Source of the DNA: Pseudochelatococcus contaminans
GTDB taxonomy: Bacteria; Pseudomonadota; Alphaproteobacteria; Rhizobiales; Beijerinckiaceae
DNA length: 47,799 nucleotides
Direction of reading: 5' to 3'
Assembly (NCBI RefSeq): GCF_014195635.1
Contig: NZ_JACICC010000013.1
Span: 1 to 47,799, forward strand
Each line of letters starts with the position of its first letter. Positions within the stretch are counted from its first letter, which is position 1. Below the pieces are notes generated by a model. The model ran no database searches and was not told where the DNA came from. It worked only from the letters and a program-made list of their open reading frames with translations. Below are positions 23,714-33,036 of the stretch, one piece after another. The position numbers and the translations under genes are program-made.

Positions 23714-26224
23714 ATGATGAATCTCGCCGAATACCGCCGTACCGCATCCCGCCTCGCCGATTACCTTCCCTGGGTAGCGCTGGTCGGCTTCGGCGTTGTC
23801 CTCAACAAGGACGGCTCGTTCCAGCGCACCGCGAAGTTTCGCGGTCCCGATCTGGATTCCGCCGTCGCGGCCGAGCTGGTCGCGGTCGCTGGCCGCCTTA
23901 ACAATGCCTTCCGTCGCCTCGGCTCCGGCTGGGCGATCTTCGTCGAAGCACAGCGGTCGGAAGCCGCCACCTATCCGGCGAGCCGCTTCCCCGATCCCGC
24001 ATCGGCGCTGGTCGATGCCGAGCGCAAGGCCGATTTCGAGGTGAAAGGCAGCCATTTCGTCTCTGGCTATTTCCTGACCTTCCTCTGGCTTCCGCCCGCC
24101 GAGGATGCCGCCCGCTCCGAGTCCTGGCTTTACGAGGGCCGCGAAACGTCGAGCGTGAACCCTTGGGAACTGGTGCGCGGCTTTGCCGACCGCACCGACC
24201 GCGTGCTGGCGCTGCTCGACGGTTTTATGCCGGAATGCCGCTGGCTCGATGACGCCGGGACGCTGACTTACCTGCATTCGACGATTTCGATCAACCGGCA
24301 TCGCGTCCGCGTGCCCGAAACCCCGACCTATCTCGATGCGCTGCTGGCCGATCAGCCGCTGACCGGCGGGCTGGAGCCGCGCCTGGGCAATCAGCATCTC
24401 CGGGTGCTGACGATCACCGGCTTTCCGGCAACCACCACCCCCGGCCTGCTCGACGAAATGAACCGGTTGGCCTTTCCCTATCGCTGGTCGACCCGCGCCA
24501 TCCTCATGGACAAGACCGATGCGACCCGGCTGCTGACGAAGATCAGGCGCCAGTGGTTCGCCAAGCGCAAGTCGATTGCCGCCATCCTGAAAGAGGTGAT
24601 GACCAACGAGCAATCCGCGCTCGTCGACACCGACGCCGCCAACAAGGCGGCCGATGCCGACATGGCCCTGCAGGAACTTGGCGCCGACATGGCGGGCATG
24701 GCCTATGTCACGGCGACCGTCACCGTTTGGGACGAGGACGCCCGCCGCGCCGACGAAAAGCTGCGGCTGGTCGAGAAGATCATCCAGTCCCGCGATTTCA
24801 GCGTCATGGTCGAAACGGTCAACGCCGTCGACGCCTGGCTCGGCAGCTTGCCCGGACATGCCTATGCGAATGTCCGGCAACCGCCGGTCTCGACGCTCAA
24901 CCTTGCCCACATGGTCCCTTCGTCCGCCGTGTGGGCGGGACCGGAACGGGACGATCACTTCGGCGCGCCCCCGCTGCTGTATGGCAGGACCGAAGGATCG
25001 ACCCCGTTCCGGTTTTCCCTCCATGTCGGCGATGTCGGCCATACGCTTGTCGTCGGGCCGACGGGTGCCGGCAAATCGGTGCTGCTGGCGCTAATGGCCT
25101 TGCAGTTCCGGCGCTACGCGCGCTCACAGGTCTTTGCCTTCGATTTCGGCGGCTCGATCCGGGCCTGCGCCCTCGCGATGCAAGGTGACTGGCACGATCT
25201 TGGTGGCGAGCTGACCGACGCTTCCGAAACATCCGTCTCGCTGCAACCTCTGGCGCGCATTCACGAGACGGCCGAACGCGCCTGGGCCGCCGACTGGATC
25301 GTGGCGATCCTGACGCGCGAGAACATCCAGATCACCCCGGAGGTGAAGGAGCACATCTGGACGGCCCTGACCTCGCTCGCCTCCGCCCCGGTCGGGGAAC
25401 GCACCATCACCGGCCTCGCCGTGCTGCTCCAGTCGAATGATCTGAAACAGGCGCTCCGCGCCTATTGCGTCGGTGGTCCCTATGGCCGGCTGCTCGATGC
25501 GGAGACCGAACATCTTGGTTCAGCAGACGTGCAGGCATTCGAAATCGAGGGCCTTGTCGGGACCGGCGCGGCGCCCGCGGTCCTCTCTTATCTCTTCCAC
25601 CGCATCGGCGACCGGCTAGACGGGTGGCCCACGCTGCTGATCATCGACGAGGGCTGGCTGGCGCTCGACGACGAAGGCTTCGCGGACCAACTCAGGGAAT
25701 GGCTCAAAACCCTGCGAAAGAAGAACGCCAGCGTCATCTTCGCCACGCAGTCACTGTCCGACATCGACAATTCAGCCATCGCGCCGGCGATCATCGAAAG
25801 CTGCCCAACGCGGCTGTTGCTGCCCAACGAGCGCGCCATCGAACCCCAGATCACCGCGATCTATCGCCGTTTCGGCCTCAATGACAGGCAGATCGAGATC
25901 CTCGCACGGGCCACGCCCAAGCGGGACTACTACTGCCAGTCGCGGCGCGGCAACCGCCTGTTTGACCTCGGATTGTCGGAAGTCGGGCTGGCGCTTTGCG
26001 CCGCATCGGCCAAATCCGATCAGGCCCTGATCAGCGAAATCCTCACCGAGCATGGCCGCGACGGGTTCCTCGCCGCCTGGCTCAAGGCGCGTGGCGTCGA
26101 ATGGGCCGCAGAACTGATCCCGGACCTCAGCAATCTCGCGACCGAAAGCGAGGATCTGCCGTCCGTCATTTTCGATGAGGACGCGTTCGAGCTCACCCTG
26201 GAAGAAGAGGAAAGTACCCCATGA
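23714..26224 (+). CDS. trbE: TrbE, VirB4-like ATPase
   Basis: The ATG at 23714, preceded by GAGGAAG, gives 836 residues starting MMNLAEYRR as in relatives; a GTG at 23702 overlapping the trbD stop is the alternative. Walker A GPTGAGKS is near residue 450 and Walker B LLIIDEGWLALDD near 641. TrbE is the largest ATPase of the mating channel and energises pilus assembly and substrate transfer. It overlaps trbJ by ATGA. Confidence 0.95.
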   Translation: MMNLAEYRRTASRLADYLPWVALVGFGVVLNKDGSFQRTAKFRGPDLDSAVAAELVAVAGRLNNAFRRLGSGWAIFVEAQRSEAATYPASRFPDPASALVDAERKADFEVKGSHFVSGYFLTFLWLPPAEDAARSESWLYEGRETSSVNPWELVRGFADRTDRVLALLDGFMPECRWLDDAGTLTYLHSTISINRHRVRVPETPTYLDALLADQPLTGGLEPRLGNQHLRVLTITGFPATTTPGLLDEMNRLAFPYRWSTRAILMDKTDATRLLTKIRRQWFAKRKSIAAILKEVMTNEQSALVDTDAANKAADADMALQELGADMAGMAYVTATVTVWDEDARRADEKLRLVEKIIQSRDFSVMVETVNAVDAWLGSLPGHAYANVRQPPVSTLNLAHMVPSSAVWAGPERDDHFGAPPLLYGRTEGSTPFRFSLHVGDVGHTLVVGPTGAGKSVLLALMALQFRRYARSQVFAFDFGGSIRACALAMQGDWHDLGGELTDASETSVSLQPLARIHETAERAWAADWIVAILTRENIQITPEVKEHIWTALTSLASAPVGERTITGLAVLLQSNDLKQALRAYCVGGPYGRLLDAETEHLGSADVQAFEIEGLVGTGAAPAVLSYLFHRIGDRLDGWPTLLIIDEGWLALDDEGFADQLREWLKTLRKKNASVIFATQSLSDIDNSAIAPAIIESCPTRLLLPNERAIEPQITAIYRRFGLNDRQIEILARATPKRDYYCQSRRGNRLFDLGLSEVGLALCAASAKSDQALISEILTEHGRDGFLAAWLKARGVEWAAELIPDLSNLATESEDLPSVIFDEDAFELTLEEEESTP

Positions 26225-27003
26225 CGCGCACAAAGACCCGGATTTCCCGCATGGCCAGCGCTTCGGCGCTCGCCCTTTCGCTTGCCGCGCCGCTGGCGCT
26301 CGCGCCGGACTTCATCACCCCGGCCCATGCCTTCTTCGGCGGGTTCGGCCGGATCGTCTATGATCCGACCAACCACGCGGAGAATCTGCTGACCGCCGCC
26401 CGTACGCTGGAGCAGATCAACAACCAGATCACCTCGCTTCAGAACGAGGCGCAGATGCTGATCAACCAGGCCCGCAATCTCGCGAGCCTGCCTCACAGCT
26501 CGCTTCAGGCGCTTCAGCAGAACGTCCAGCGGACCCAGCAGCTTCTCGGGCAGGCCCAGAACATTGCGTTCGACGTTCAGAACATCGATCAGATGTTCCA
26601 GCAGGACTACGGCAAGCTGTCTTTGACCGCGACCGACACCCAGATGATCGCCGATGCGCGCTCGCGCTGGGAAAACACCGTCGGCGGCCTGCAGGACGCC
26701 ATGCGCGTCCAGGCCGGCGTCGTCGGCAATATCGACAGCAATCGCACGCAAATGTCGGAGCTTGTCGGCCAAAGCCAGGGGGCGACCGGCGCGCTTCAGG
26801 CGACCCAGGCTGGCAACCAGCTTCTCGCCCTCCAGTCGCAGCAGCTTTCGGACCTGATCGCTGTCATCTCGGCCAATGGCCGGGCGAATGCCTTGACCGA
26901 GGCCGAACGCGCCACGGCAGCCGAACAGGGACGCATTCAGCGCGAGCGTTTCCTGACGCCGGGGTCAGGCTATCAGCCCGGCAACGCGCGAATGTTCAAC
27001 TGA
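26221..27003 (+). CDS. trbJ: TrbJ, VirB5-like periplasmic protein
   Basis: The protein has 260 residues with a long signal peptide (residues 1-37, ending AHAFF). The rest is helical and Gln-rich (LEQINNQITSLQNEAQMLIN and repeats of that style), the coiled-coil character of TrbJ/VirB5, which tips the pilus and aids cell contact. The GRIVYDPTNHAENLLTA segment after the signal peptide is the family signature. Confidence 0.93.
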   Translation: MTRTKTRISRMASASALALSLAAPLALAPDFITPAHAFFGGFGRIVYDPTNHAENLLTAARTLEQINNQITSLQNEAQMLINQARNLASLPHSSLQALQQNVQRTQQLLGQAQNIAFDVQNIDQMFQQDYGKLSLTATDTQMIADARSRWENTVGGLQDAMRVQAGVVGNIDSNRTQMSELVGQSQGATGALQATQAGNQLLALQSQQLSDLIAVISANGRANALTEAERATAAEQGRIQRERFLTPGSGYQPGNARMFN

Positions 27004-27019
27004 GGAAAGGAGGCGGAGT

Positions 27020-27307
27020 ATGGAGGGGAAGGTGCTGGCCCGGATCGCGGCCATTGTGTTCGTGGCCGTGGCCATCACGGCGGCGATCATCGAGATGTCG
27101 CGTGAGGAAGGCCCCGCGCCAGCACCTTCCGTCCCAGCGCTTCAGCCCGCCACCGATCCGCTGCGTCTGGAACAGCGGCGTTGCCAGGCATTGGGCGAGG
27201 CGGCGGCCAATGATGCCGACTGCCTCCGAACCTGGGCCGAGACCCGCGATCGCTTCCTCGGCAAGACACCCGCGCCAGCGACCCCCGCACAGAACGGGAG
27301 ACCGTGA
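27020..27307 (+). CDS. trbK: TrbK-like entry-exclusion lipoprotein candidate (TrbK-alt)
   Basis: The protein has 95 residues with one N-terminal membrane helix (residues 5-24) and a periplasmic part with a conserved cysteine pair in QRRCQALGEAAANDADCLRTW. The position between trbJ and trbL and the CQ-x-C-x-W pattern match the alternative TrbK family of alphaproteobacterial systems. It lacks the lipobox of IncP TrbK. A role in blocking uptake of a second copy is inferred from position. A GGAGGCGGAG site precedes the ATG. Confidence 0.82.
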   Translation: MEGKVLARIAAIVFVAVAITAAIIEMSREEGPAPAPSVPALQPATDPLRLEQRRCQALGEAAANDADCLRTWAETRDRFLGKTPAPATPAQNGRP

Positions 27308-27310
27308 GCC

Positions 27311-28669
27311 ATGGGCGGAACGGGGGTCATCGATAATTTTCTCGGCATCTTCACCAGCTATATCGACTCCGGCTTCGGCCTGCTCGGCGGCGAGGTGGCG
27401 TTTATCGCCACGACGCTGATCGTCATCGACGTGACGCTCGCCGCACTGTTCTGGGCCTGGGGCGCCGACGGCGACATCATTGCGCGGTTGGTGAAAAAGA
27501 CGCTGTTCGTCGGCGTCTTCGCCTATCTCATCAGCAACTGGAACAATCTCGCACGGATCGTCTTCGAGAGCTTCGCCGGGCTCGGGCTCATGGCGTCCGG
27601 CACTGGCTTCTCGGTTGCCGATCTGCTGCGCCCCGGCCGCGTTGCCCAAACCGGGCTGGACGCCGGTCGCCCGCTGCTGGAATCTATTTCGGACCTGATG
27701 GGCTGGATCGCCTTCTTCGAGAACTTCATCCAGATCGCGTGCCTGTTGTTCGCCTGGGCGCTGGTGGTGCTGGCCTTTTTCATCCTGGCAATCCAGCTTT
27801 TCGTCACGCTGATCGAGTTCAAGCTGACCACGCTGGCCGGCTTCGTGCTGATTCCATTCGGCCTGTTCGGCAAGACCGCCTTCATGGCCGAGCGGGTGCT
27901 GGGCAATGTGATCTCCAGCGGTATCAAGGTGCTGGTCCTCGCCGTCATCATCGGCATCGGCTCCACGCTCTTCGGCCAGTTTACCGCAGGCTTCGGCGGT
28001 GCGACCCCGACAATCGACGACGCCATGGCGATCGTGCTGGCAGCCCTTTCCCTTCTCGGCCTCGGCATCTTCGGCCCCGGCATCGCCACCGGCCTCGTCT
28101 CCGGAGGCCCGCAACTCAGTGCCGGCGCCGCCGTCGGGACTGGCCTTGCGGTTGGCGGCGCTGCGATCGCAGCCGGTGGCGCGACCATGCTCGCGGCGCG
28201 GGGTGGCGCAGCCGCACTCTCGGGCGGGGCAGCACTTGCCCGCGGCGGTGCCTCGGCCGCCGGTGCGGCTTCGTCCGCCTATACCCTCGGCTCCTTGGGC
28301 GGGTCCGGCACGGCCGGGGTCGCCTCCGGCCTTGGCGGTGTGGCGCGCGCCGGAGCCTCCGCCGCCGTTTCACCACTCAAGCGCGCCGCCTCCCGCGCCA
28401 GCGACAGCCTGAAATCCAGCTATTCCGATGGTGCGAAAGCCGGATTCGCGGCATCCGGCGGCACGTCGACCATGGGCACCGTCGGCAGAGATTCGTCGCC
28501 TGCGCCGTCAACCCCCTCAACCCCTGATGGGCCGCCGGCCTGGGCGCAGCAGATGCGGCGTGGCCGGGCCATGAGCCACGGCGTCACGGCTGCTGCTCAT
28601 GCTGTCCGATCCGGCGACAGCCACGGCGGCGGCTCCTCCGTCAGCCTTTCCGAAAGTGACCGCACATGA
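27311..28669 (+). CDS. trbL: TrbL, VirB6-like polytopic channel protein
   Basis: The protein has 452 residues. At least six membrane helices lie in the first 280 residues, followed by an Ala/Gly/Ser-rich tail (residues 265-452) of low complexity. TrbL forms part of the inner-membrane channel of the type IV secretion system. The FLGIFTSYIDSGFGLLGGEV start is typical. Its stop overlaps trbF by ATGA. Confidence 0.94.
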   Translation: MGGTGVIDNFLGIFTSYIDSGFGLLGGEVAFIATTLIVIDVTLAALFWAWGADGDIIARLVKKTLFVGVFAYLISNWNNLARIVFESFAGLGLMASGTGFSVADLLRPGRVAQTGLDAGRPLLESISDLMGWIAFFENFIQIACLLFAWALVVLAFFILAIQLFVTLIEFKLTTLAGFVLIPFGLFGKTAFMAERVLGNVISSGIKVLVLAVIIGIGSTLFGQFTAGFGGATPTIDDAMAIVLAALSLLGLGIFGPGIATGLVSGGPQLSAGAAVGTGLAVGGAAIAAGGATMLAARGGAAALSGGAALARGGASAAGAASSAYTLGSLGGSGTAGVASGLGGVARAGASAAVSPLKRAASRASDSLKSSYSDGAKAGFAASGGTSTMGTVGRDSSPAPSTPSTPDGPPAWAQQMRRGRAMSHGVTAAAHAVRSGDSHGGGSSVSLSESDRT

Positions 28670-29355
28670 ACATCTTCAAACGACCGACGACCCATTACGG
28701 CAAGGTGCCGGAACCCGAGACTCCCTATCAAAAAGCCGCACAGGTCTGGGACGAACGCATCGGCTCGGCCCGCGTGCAGGCGAAGAACTGGCGCTATATG
28801 GCGTTCGGCTGTCTGATCCTCTCGGCCGGCTTTGCCGCCGCGCTCGTCTGGCAATCGGCGCGTGGAACCGTCGTGCCCTGGGTGGTGCAGGTGGACAATC
28901 TCGGTCAGGCGCAGGCTGTCGCGCCCGCGAACGCCGATTATCGCCCGACCGATCCGCAGATCGCCTTCCATCTCGGCCGCTTCATCGAGCAGGTCCGCGC
29001 GATCCCGGCGGACGCGATCATCGTCCGGCAGAACTGGCTTCGGGCTTACGAGTTCACCACCGACCGGGGCGCGGCGGCCTTGAACGATTATGCGCGGGCC
29101 AACGATCCCTTCACCAAGGTCGGCCGCCAGCAGATCGCCGTCGAGGTGTCGAGCGTCATCCGGGCTTCGCCGGACAGTTTCCGCGTCGCCTGGACCGAAC
29201 GCCATTTCGAGAACGGCCAGCTTTCCACGACCGAGCGATGGACCGCGATCCTGACTGTCGTGATCCAGCCCCCGCGCGATGCCGAACGATTACGCGCCAA
29301 TCCGCTGGGAATCTACATCAACGCAATTTCATGGTCGCGGGAGATGAGCCAATGA
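28666..29355 (+). CDS. trbF: TrbF, VirB8-like assembly protein
   Basis: The protein has 229 residues: a short cytoplasmic start with TPYQKAAQVWDERIGSARVQ, one membrane helix (residues 44-63) and a periplasmic VirB8-type domain with NTF2-like fold pattern (VRQNWLRAYEFTTDRG). TrbF nucleates assembly of the channel. ATGA overlaps join it to trbL and trbG. Confidence 0.94.
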   Translation: MNIFKRPTTHYGKVPEPETPYQKAAQVWDERIGSARVQAKNWRYMAFGCLILSAGFAAALVWQSARGTVVPWVVQVDNLGQAQAVAPANADYRPTDPQIAFHLGRFIEQVRAIPADAIIVRQNWLRAYEFTTDRGAAALNDYARANDPFTKVGRQQIAVEVSSVIRASPDSFRVAWTERHFENGQLSTTERWTAILTVVIQPPRDAERLRANPLGIYINAISWSREMSQ

Positions 29356-30380
29356 CCCGCACGACTTTCCGTAGAGCCGGTTTTCCGGTTTTCCGTAAAC
29401 CCGCTTTCGCGGCTTTGCTGCTTTCCGCGACCATGTTGGCCGGCTGCGCGACCAACCGGACGCCGCAATTCAACTATGACGCCGACGTGCCGCCGCTGCC
29501 CACCGTGCAGACGGTCGCCACCGACGACCGGCCCCGGCCGCTTCACACGCCGCCGGCCTGGACGGTCGCGCGGGGCGGAACTGCTGCCAGCACTCCGGAC
29601 GGCCGTGTCGAAAACGCCAATGCCGCCGCCCGTGTCGAACCTCGCCGTGAGGGCTATTACAACGCCATCCAGATTTATCCGTGGAGCGAAGGCGCGCTCT
29701 ATCAGGTCTATGCGGCCCCCGGCCAGATCACAAATATCGCGCTGGCGCCGGGCGAAAGCCTGACCGGCGCGGGACCTATTGCGGCCGGGGATACGACACG
29801 ATGGATCATTGGCGACACCGAATCCGGTTCGGGCGCGAACCGCCGCGTCCACATCCTCGTGAAGCCGACACGCCCGGACATTTCCACCAACCTTGTCGTG
29901 ACCACCGACCGGCGCACCTACATGATCGAGCTGCGCGCGCGGGAATCGCTCTACATGCCTTCCGTCGCATGGGCCTATCCCGCGGCGCCGGCGGGAAGCC
30001 GTGCCACCACGCCCGCCGCGCCCATCATCCCCGCCGAGGCGGCGCGGAACTATCGCTACGGATTGCAGGTGCGGGGCGACAGCCCGCCATGGCGGCCGCT
30101 CTCCGTCTTCGACGATGGCCGCCGCGTCTATGTCATTTTCTCGCGCGGCATCGTGCAGGGCGAAATGCCGCCTTTGTTCGTCATCGGGTCGGACGGAGAA
30201 ACGCAGATCGTCAACAGCCGTGTCCACCAGAATGTCCTGATCGTGGACCGCCTGTTCGGTGCGGCCGAACTGCGCCTTGGCAGCGGCGATCGGCAGCAAG
30301 TGGTCAGGATCGTCCGCATCAACCCGACGCAGGCCGCAGCAGAACCAGCCAGCACGACCACGGGAGGATCGTCGTCATGA
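29352..30380 (+). CDS. trbG: TrbG, VirB9-like outer-membrane complex protein
   Basis: The ATG at 29352 overlaps the trbF stop and gives 342 residues. An N-terminal lipobox is visible (ATMLAGCATN), so the protein is probably a lipoprotein. The VirB9 domain follows, with NAIQIYPWSEGALYQVYAAPG and NYRYGLQV/DGRRVYVIFSRG. TrbG forms the outer ring of the core complex with TrbI. A longer open frame begins inside trbL in another context and is not used. Confidence 0.94.
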   Translation: MTRTTFRRAGFPVFRKPAFAALLLSATMLAGCATNRTPQFNYDADVPPLPTVQTVATDDRPRPLHTPPAWTVARGGTAASTPDGRVENANAAARVEPRREGYYNAIQIYPWSEGALYQVYAAPGQITNIALAPGESLTGAGPIAAGDTTRWIIGDTESGSGANRRVHILVKPTRPDISTNLVVTTDRRTYMIELRARESLYMPSVAWAYPAAPAGSRATTPAAPIIPAEAARNYRYGLQVRGDSPPWRPLSVFDDGRRVYVIFSRGIVQGEMPPLFVIGSDGETQIVNSRVHQNVLIVDRLFGAAELRLGSGDRQQVVRIVRINPTQAAAEPASTTTGGSSS

Positions 30381-31504
30381 GCGATACCGATACCGCCGCC
30401 CCCATGCGCCTGCGCGCCGAGCCGCCTCGTGTCACCCGCCTGTCCCGAAAGTTGCTGGCAAGCGTTGGCGCGGTCGCGCTTCTCGGCATCGCCGGAACCT
30501 TGATCTATGCGCTCCAGACCCGCGATGCGGGGCCGGGTGGCGGCGAACTCTATTCGACCGAAAACCGACCCACGGCTGACGGCCTCGCCGGTCTGCCGCG
30601 CGACTATACCGGCCCCGTCCTGGGACCGGCATTGCCGGGCGACCTTGGCCGTCCGATCCTCGACGCGCAGAACCGGGGGCAGCCAGTCGCGCCTCCGGCA
30701 ATCACCACACCAGCCGTCGATCCCGAAGAGGAGCGCCGCCGCGCCGAGGAAGAGGCCGCGCGCTTGAGCAACGTGTTCTTCCAGTCCGGGTCGCGTTCTG
30801 GCGGGACAGCGGGAACGGCCATGCCAGGAATAGCCGGGATAGGCTTGCAGCCGGACGGCACAGGGCAGAACAGGCACGCGGCTTTCCTCAATAGCCCGGT
30901 CGACCGACAGACGGTTGCGCCAGATCGCGTCACGCCGCCGGCATCGCCCTACATCCTTCAGGCTGGAGCCGTCATTCCGGCCGCACTCATCACCGGAATC
31001 CGCTCCGATCTGCCGGGCCAGATCACCGCGCAGGTCACCGAAAACGTCTATGACAGCCCGACCGGCTCGCTGCTTCTGATCCCGCAGGGAACGCGCATCA
31101 TCGGCCAATATGATGACGGCGTGACCTTCGGCCAGCGCCGCGTCCTGCTGGTGTGGAATCGCCTGATCCTGCCGGGCGGCCGCTCCATCGTTCTGGAGCG
31201 CCTGCCGGGCGCGGACGCTTCCGGTTACGCCGGGCTTGAGGATGGCGTCGATTATCACTGGTGGGATCTGATGAAAGCGGCAGGGCTTTCCACACTGCTC
31301 GCGGTCGGTACAGAGCTGGCGACCAGCGACGAGGACCGGTTGATCCGCGCCATTCGCGACGGCGCACAGGATACCGTCAATCAGGCCGGGCAGCAGATCG
31401 TCCAGCGCCAATTGCAGGTCGCGCCGACGCTCACCATCCGGCCCGGCTTTCCGGTCAGGATTATTGTGACCCGCGACCTGGTATTCGAGCCCGCAGGAGG
31501 TTGA
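30377..31504 (+). CDS. trbI: TrbI, VirB10-like core complex protein
   Basis: The ATG at 30377 overlaps the trbG stop and gives 375 residues. One membrane helix (residues 29-46) is followed by a proline-rich spacer with an acidic coiled region (DPEEERRRAEEEAARLSN) and the VirB10 domain (SPYILQAGAVIPAALITGI, then LLLIPQGTRIIGQYD). TrbI spans inner and outer membranes and senses ATP use. It ends two bases before the DUF2274 start. Confidence 0.95.
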   Translation: MSDTDTAAPMRLRAEPPRVTRLSRKLLASVGAVALLGIAGTLIYALQTRDAGPGGGELYSTENRPTADGLAGLPRDYTGPVLGPALPGDLGRPILDAQNRGQPVAPPAITTPAVDPEEERRRAEEEAARLSNVFFQSGSRSGGTAGTAMPGIAGIGLQPDGTGQNRHAAFLNSPVDRQTVAPDRVTPPASPYILQAGAVIPAALITGIRSDLPGQITAQVTENVYDSPTGSLLLIPQGTRIIGQYDDGVTFGQRRVLLVWNRLILPGGRSIVLERLPGADASGYAGLEDGVDYHWWDLMKAAGLSTLLAVGTELATSDEDRLIRAIRDGAQDTVNQAGQQIVQRQLQVAPTLTIRPGFPVRIIVTRDLVFEPAGG

Positions 31505-31506
31505 GC

Positions 31507-31746
31507 ATGACAAAACTGAAACTCGGTCCCATCGTCGAGGACAAGCCCGTCAAGGTTACGGTAGAGCTGCCGGGGCCGCTTCATCGCGATCTTGCGACCT
31601 ATGCCGAGGTGCTGGCCCGCGAGACCGGCCAACCCGCCGCTGATCCTGTCAGGCTGATCGTGCCAATGTTGGAGCGCTTTATCGCCACTGACAGGGGGTT
31701 CACGAAAGCACGGCGCTCCGTCCTGTCTCCGAAGTCGCAGGTCTGA
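31507..31746 (+). CDS. DUF2274 family protein at the end of the trb operon
   Basis: The ATG at 31507 gives 79 residues. The MTKLKLGPIVEDKPVKVTVE start and YAEVLARETGQ helix are the DUF2274 pattern; the strand-helix-helix order suggests an RHH-like DNA-binding fold. It usually closes trb operons of this type. The last 47 bases overlap the end of the convergent lysR gene. Confidence 0.88.
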   Translation: MTKLKLGPIVEDKPVKVTVELPGPLHRDLATYAEVLARETGQPAADPVRLIVPMLERFIATDRGFTKARRSVLSPKSQV

Positions 31747-32647
31747 CGGCCATTGCTTTCGCCAGACTGAGAAAGCGACGGAAGGCGGGATTGTCGTTGC
31801 TCGCCGACCAGACGGCCGAAAAGGGCAGAACCTCGCCGAGGATCGGTCGGTAAACCACACCCGGAAATTGTGCGACGGTGATGGCTTCGCTCACCAAAGT
31901 CAGCCCTCGGCCGAGGGCGACAAGCGGCACCAGATTATCCCGACCGACATATTGCACCTGGATCTCGGGATGCCTGCCGAGATCCGCCAGCCGCCGCACC
32001 AGATGATCGTAAATTTCCTGTCCCGGAGCAGTCTCGCTGACGATAAAGGACTCGTCGGCCAGATCGCGCCATACGACTTCCTCCCTGTTGGCTAAGGCAT
32101 GATGGTCAGGCAAGACCACGAACACACGCTCCGACCACAAGAGGACGCGTTCGCAATCCGGCCAGTCTCGTGTTCCAGTGATGAAGGCGACGTCGAGATT
32201 GAGTTGCCGGATCGCTGCGACATGCTCTGCGGGGTTCCCGTCAGCCACTTCGATTCTCACCGCGCTATGTCGCCTGCCGTAAACTTCCAGCAACTCCGCC
32301 AAAAAGCCGGAAGCGATCGAGGAATAAATACCGATCCGGACACGTCCCTTTTCAGAACGACCTGCGGAGGCAACCTCTCGAGCGCCTTCTCCAACAGTCC
32401 TGATGACCCTGCGGGCGTGTACGAGGAATCGCTGGCCGGCATAGGTTTGCGATACGCCCCATGTATGCCGGTGAAACAAGGAGGCGCCAATCTCGTCTTC
32501 CAGCTTGGCAATGGACCGACTGATTGCAGCTTGCGACCGTCCAACCGCAGCTCCTGCTTTGCGAAAGCTGCCATGCTCGACCACAGCCACGAAATAGCGG
32601 AGATGGCGAAGCTCGACTTTATCCGAACACTTGACCCCTTTCCGCAT
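31700..32647 (-). CDS. LysR-family transcriptional regulator
   Basis: The protein has 315 residues with an N-terminal helix-turn-helix (LRHLRYFVAVVEHGSFRKAG, then RSQAAISRSIAKLEDEIGA) and a periplasmic-binding-protein-like effector domain. LysR genes facing the trb operon are a stable feature of these elements and probably regulate transfer or an adjoining gene. The ATG at 32647 overlaps the TAA of the 58-codon ORF upstream (TAATG), so the two are probably cotranscribed. The inducer is unknown. Confidence 0.9.
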   Translation of the reverse strand: MRKGVKCSDKVELRHLRYFVAVVEHGSFRKAGAAVGRSQAAISRSIAKLEDEIGASLFHRHTWGVSQTYAGQRFLVHARRVIRTVGEGAREVASAGRSEKGRVRIGIYSSIASGFLAELLEVYGRRHSAVRIEVADGNPAEHVAAIRQLNLDVAFITGTRDWPDCERVLLWSERVFVVLPDHHALANREEVVWRDLADESFIVSETAPGQEIYDHLVRRLADLGRHPEIQVQYVGRDNLVPLVALGRGLTLVSEAITVAQFPGVVYRPILGEVLPFSAVWSASNDNPAFRRFLSLAKAMAVRPATSETGRSAVLS

Positions 32648-32823
32648 TATGCGGCCACCTTGCTTCTGGTCGCCAACATCAATGTCTGGAGAAAGCCCAA
32701 ACGAATCCGTATGTCGGCACCATCATCGAGGTCCGCGGCATCATCTGCATAAACGTACCCTTCCGCGATCAGCGAGCCGAATAATTTGTCGACGGACGAA
32801 CGGTTCTTCGCTTGGTCCTTCAT
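32647..32823 (-). CDS. Small protein (58 aa) coupled to lysR
   Basis: An ATG at 32823 after an AAGGCGG site opens 58 codons ending in TAA, which overlaps the LysR ATG. The product starts MKDQAKNRSSVDKLFGSLIA, has an acidic centre (YADDAADLDDGADI) and an amphipathic C-terminal helix. No family was recognised. The coupling, ribosome-binding site and mixed composition support a real gene. A degenerate CueR-type box is about 50 bases upstream. Confidence 0.5.
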   Translation of the reverse strand: MKDQAKNRSSVDKLFGSLIAEGYVYADDAADLDDGADIRIRLGFLQTLMLATRSKVAA

Positions 32824-32871
32824 TTCTGCCGCCTTGCATTGACGAAACGGGTATCAAGCAAGATCGTGCAG

Positions 32872-32893
32872 CCTCCAACCATTGGAAGGTCAA
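32872..32893 (-). promoter_or_regulatory. Degenerate CueR-type box (site A)
   Basis: On the plus strand CCTCCAA-CCA-TTGGAAGG is followed by TCAA, so on the minus strand TTGACC leads into an imperfect dyad one base shorter than the four good sites. The -10 (CACGAT) is poor. Its right flank closely resembles the flank of site B (36109-36145). It may be a decayed copy. Confidence 0.5.
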
Positions 32894-33036
32894 GACCGAA
32901 ATTGCTTAAGTCCCGGTCTTAACCGCAGCGTGAAGATTGCCGTGTCGGCGATAAGTGCTGCTGCCTGCTTCAACGAACGCATTAGCGGCCCGCTCTTCAG
33001 CGGTACAGGCATCACATCGCCAAGAAGCCTTGTTTG
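32894..33036. other. Short unassigned stretch between site A and smtB-type arsR
   Basis: This stretch holds only a 40-codon minus-strand frame (33012-32890) with an ATG but a poor ribosome-binding site and an end inside site A. It was not judged a gene. Confidence 0.3.

Noticed and set aside
23690-25042. 450-codon minus-strand frame opposite trbE
   Set aside because: trbE has Walker motifs in the plus strand; the opposite frame shows no family similarity.
26996-28114. 372-codon minus-strand frame opposite trbK/trbL
   Set aside because: Composition (repeated Glu/Gln/Asp/His) is that of a shadow of hydrophobic codons in TrbL.
32890-33012. 40-codon minus-strand frame after the SmtB-type gene
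   Set aside because: It has a poor ribosome-binding site and ends inside the degenerate CueR box; coding support is too weak.
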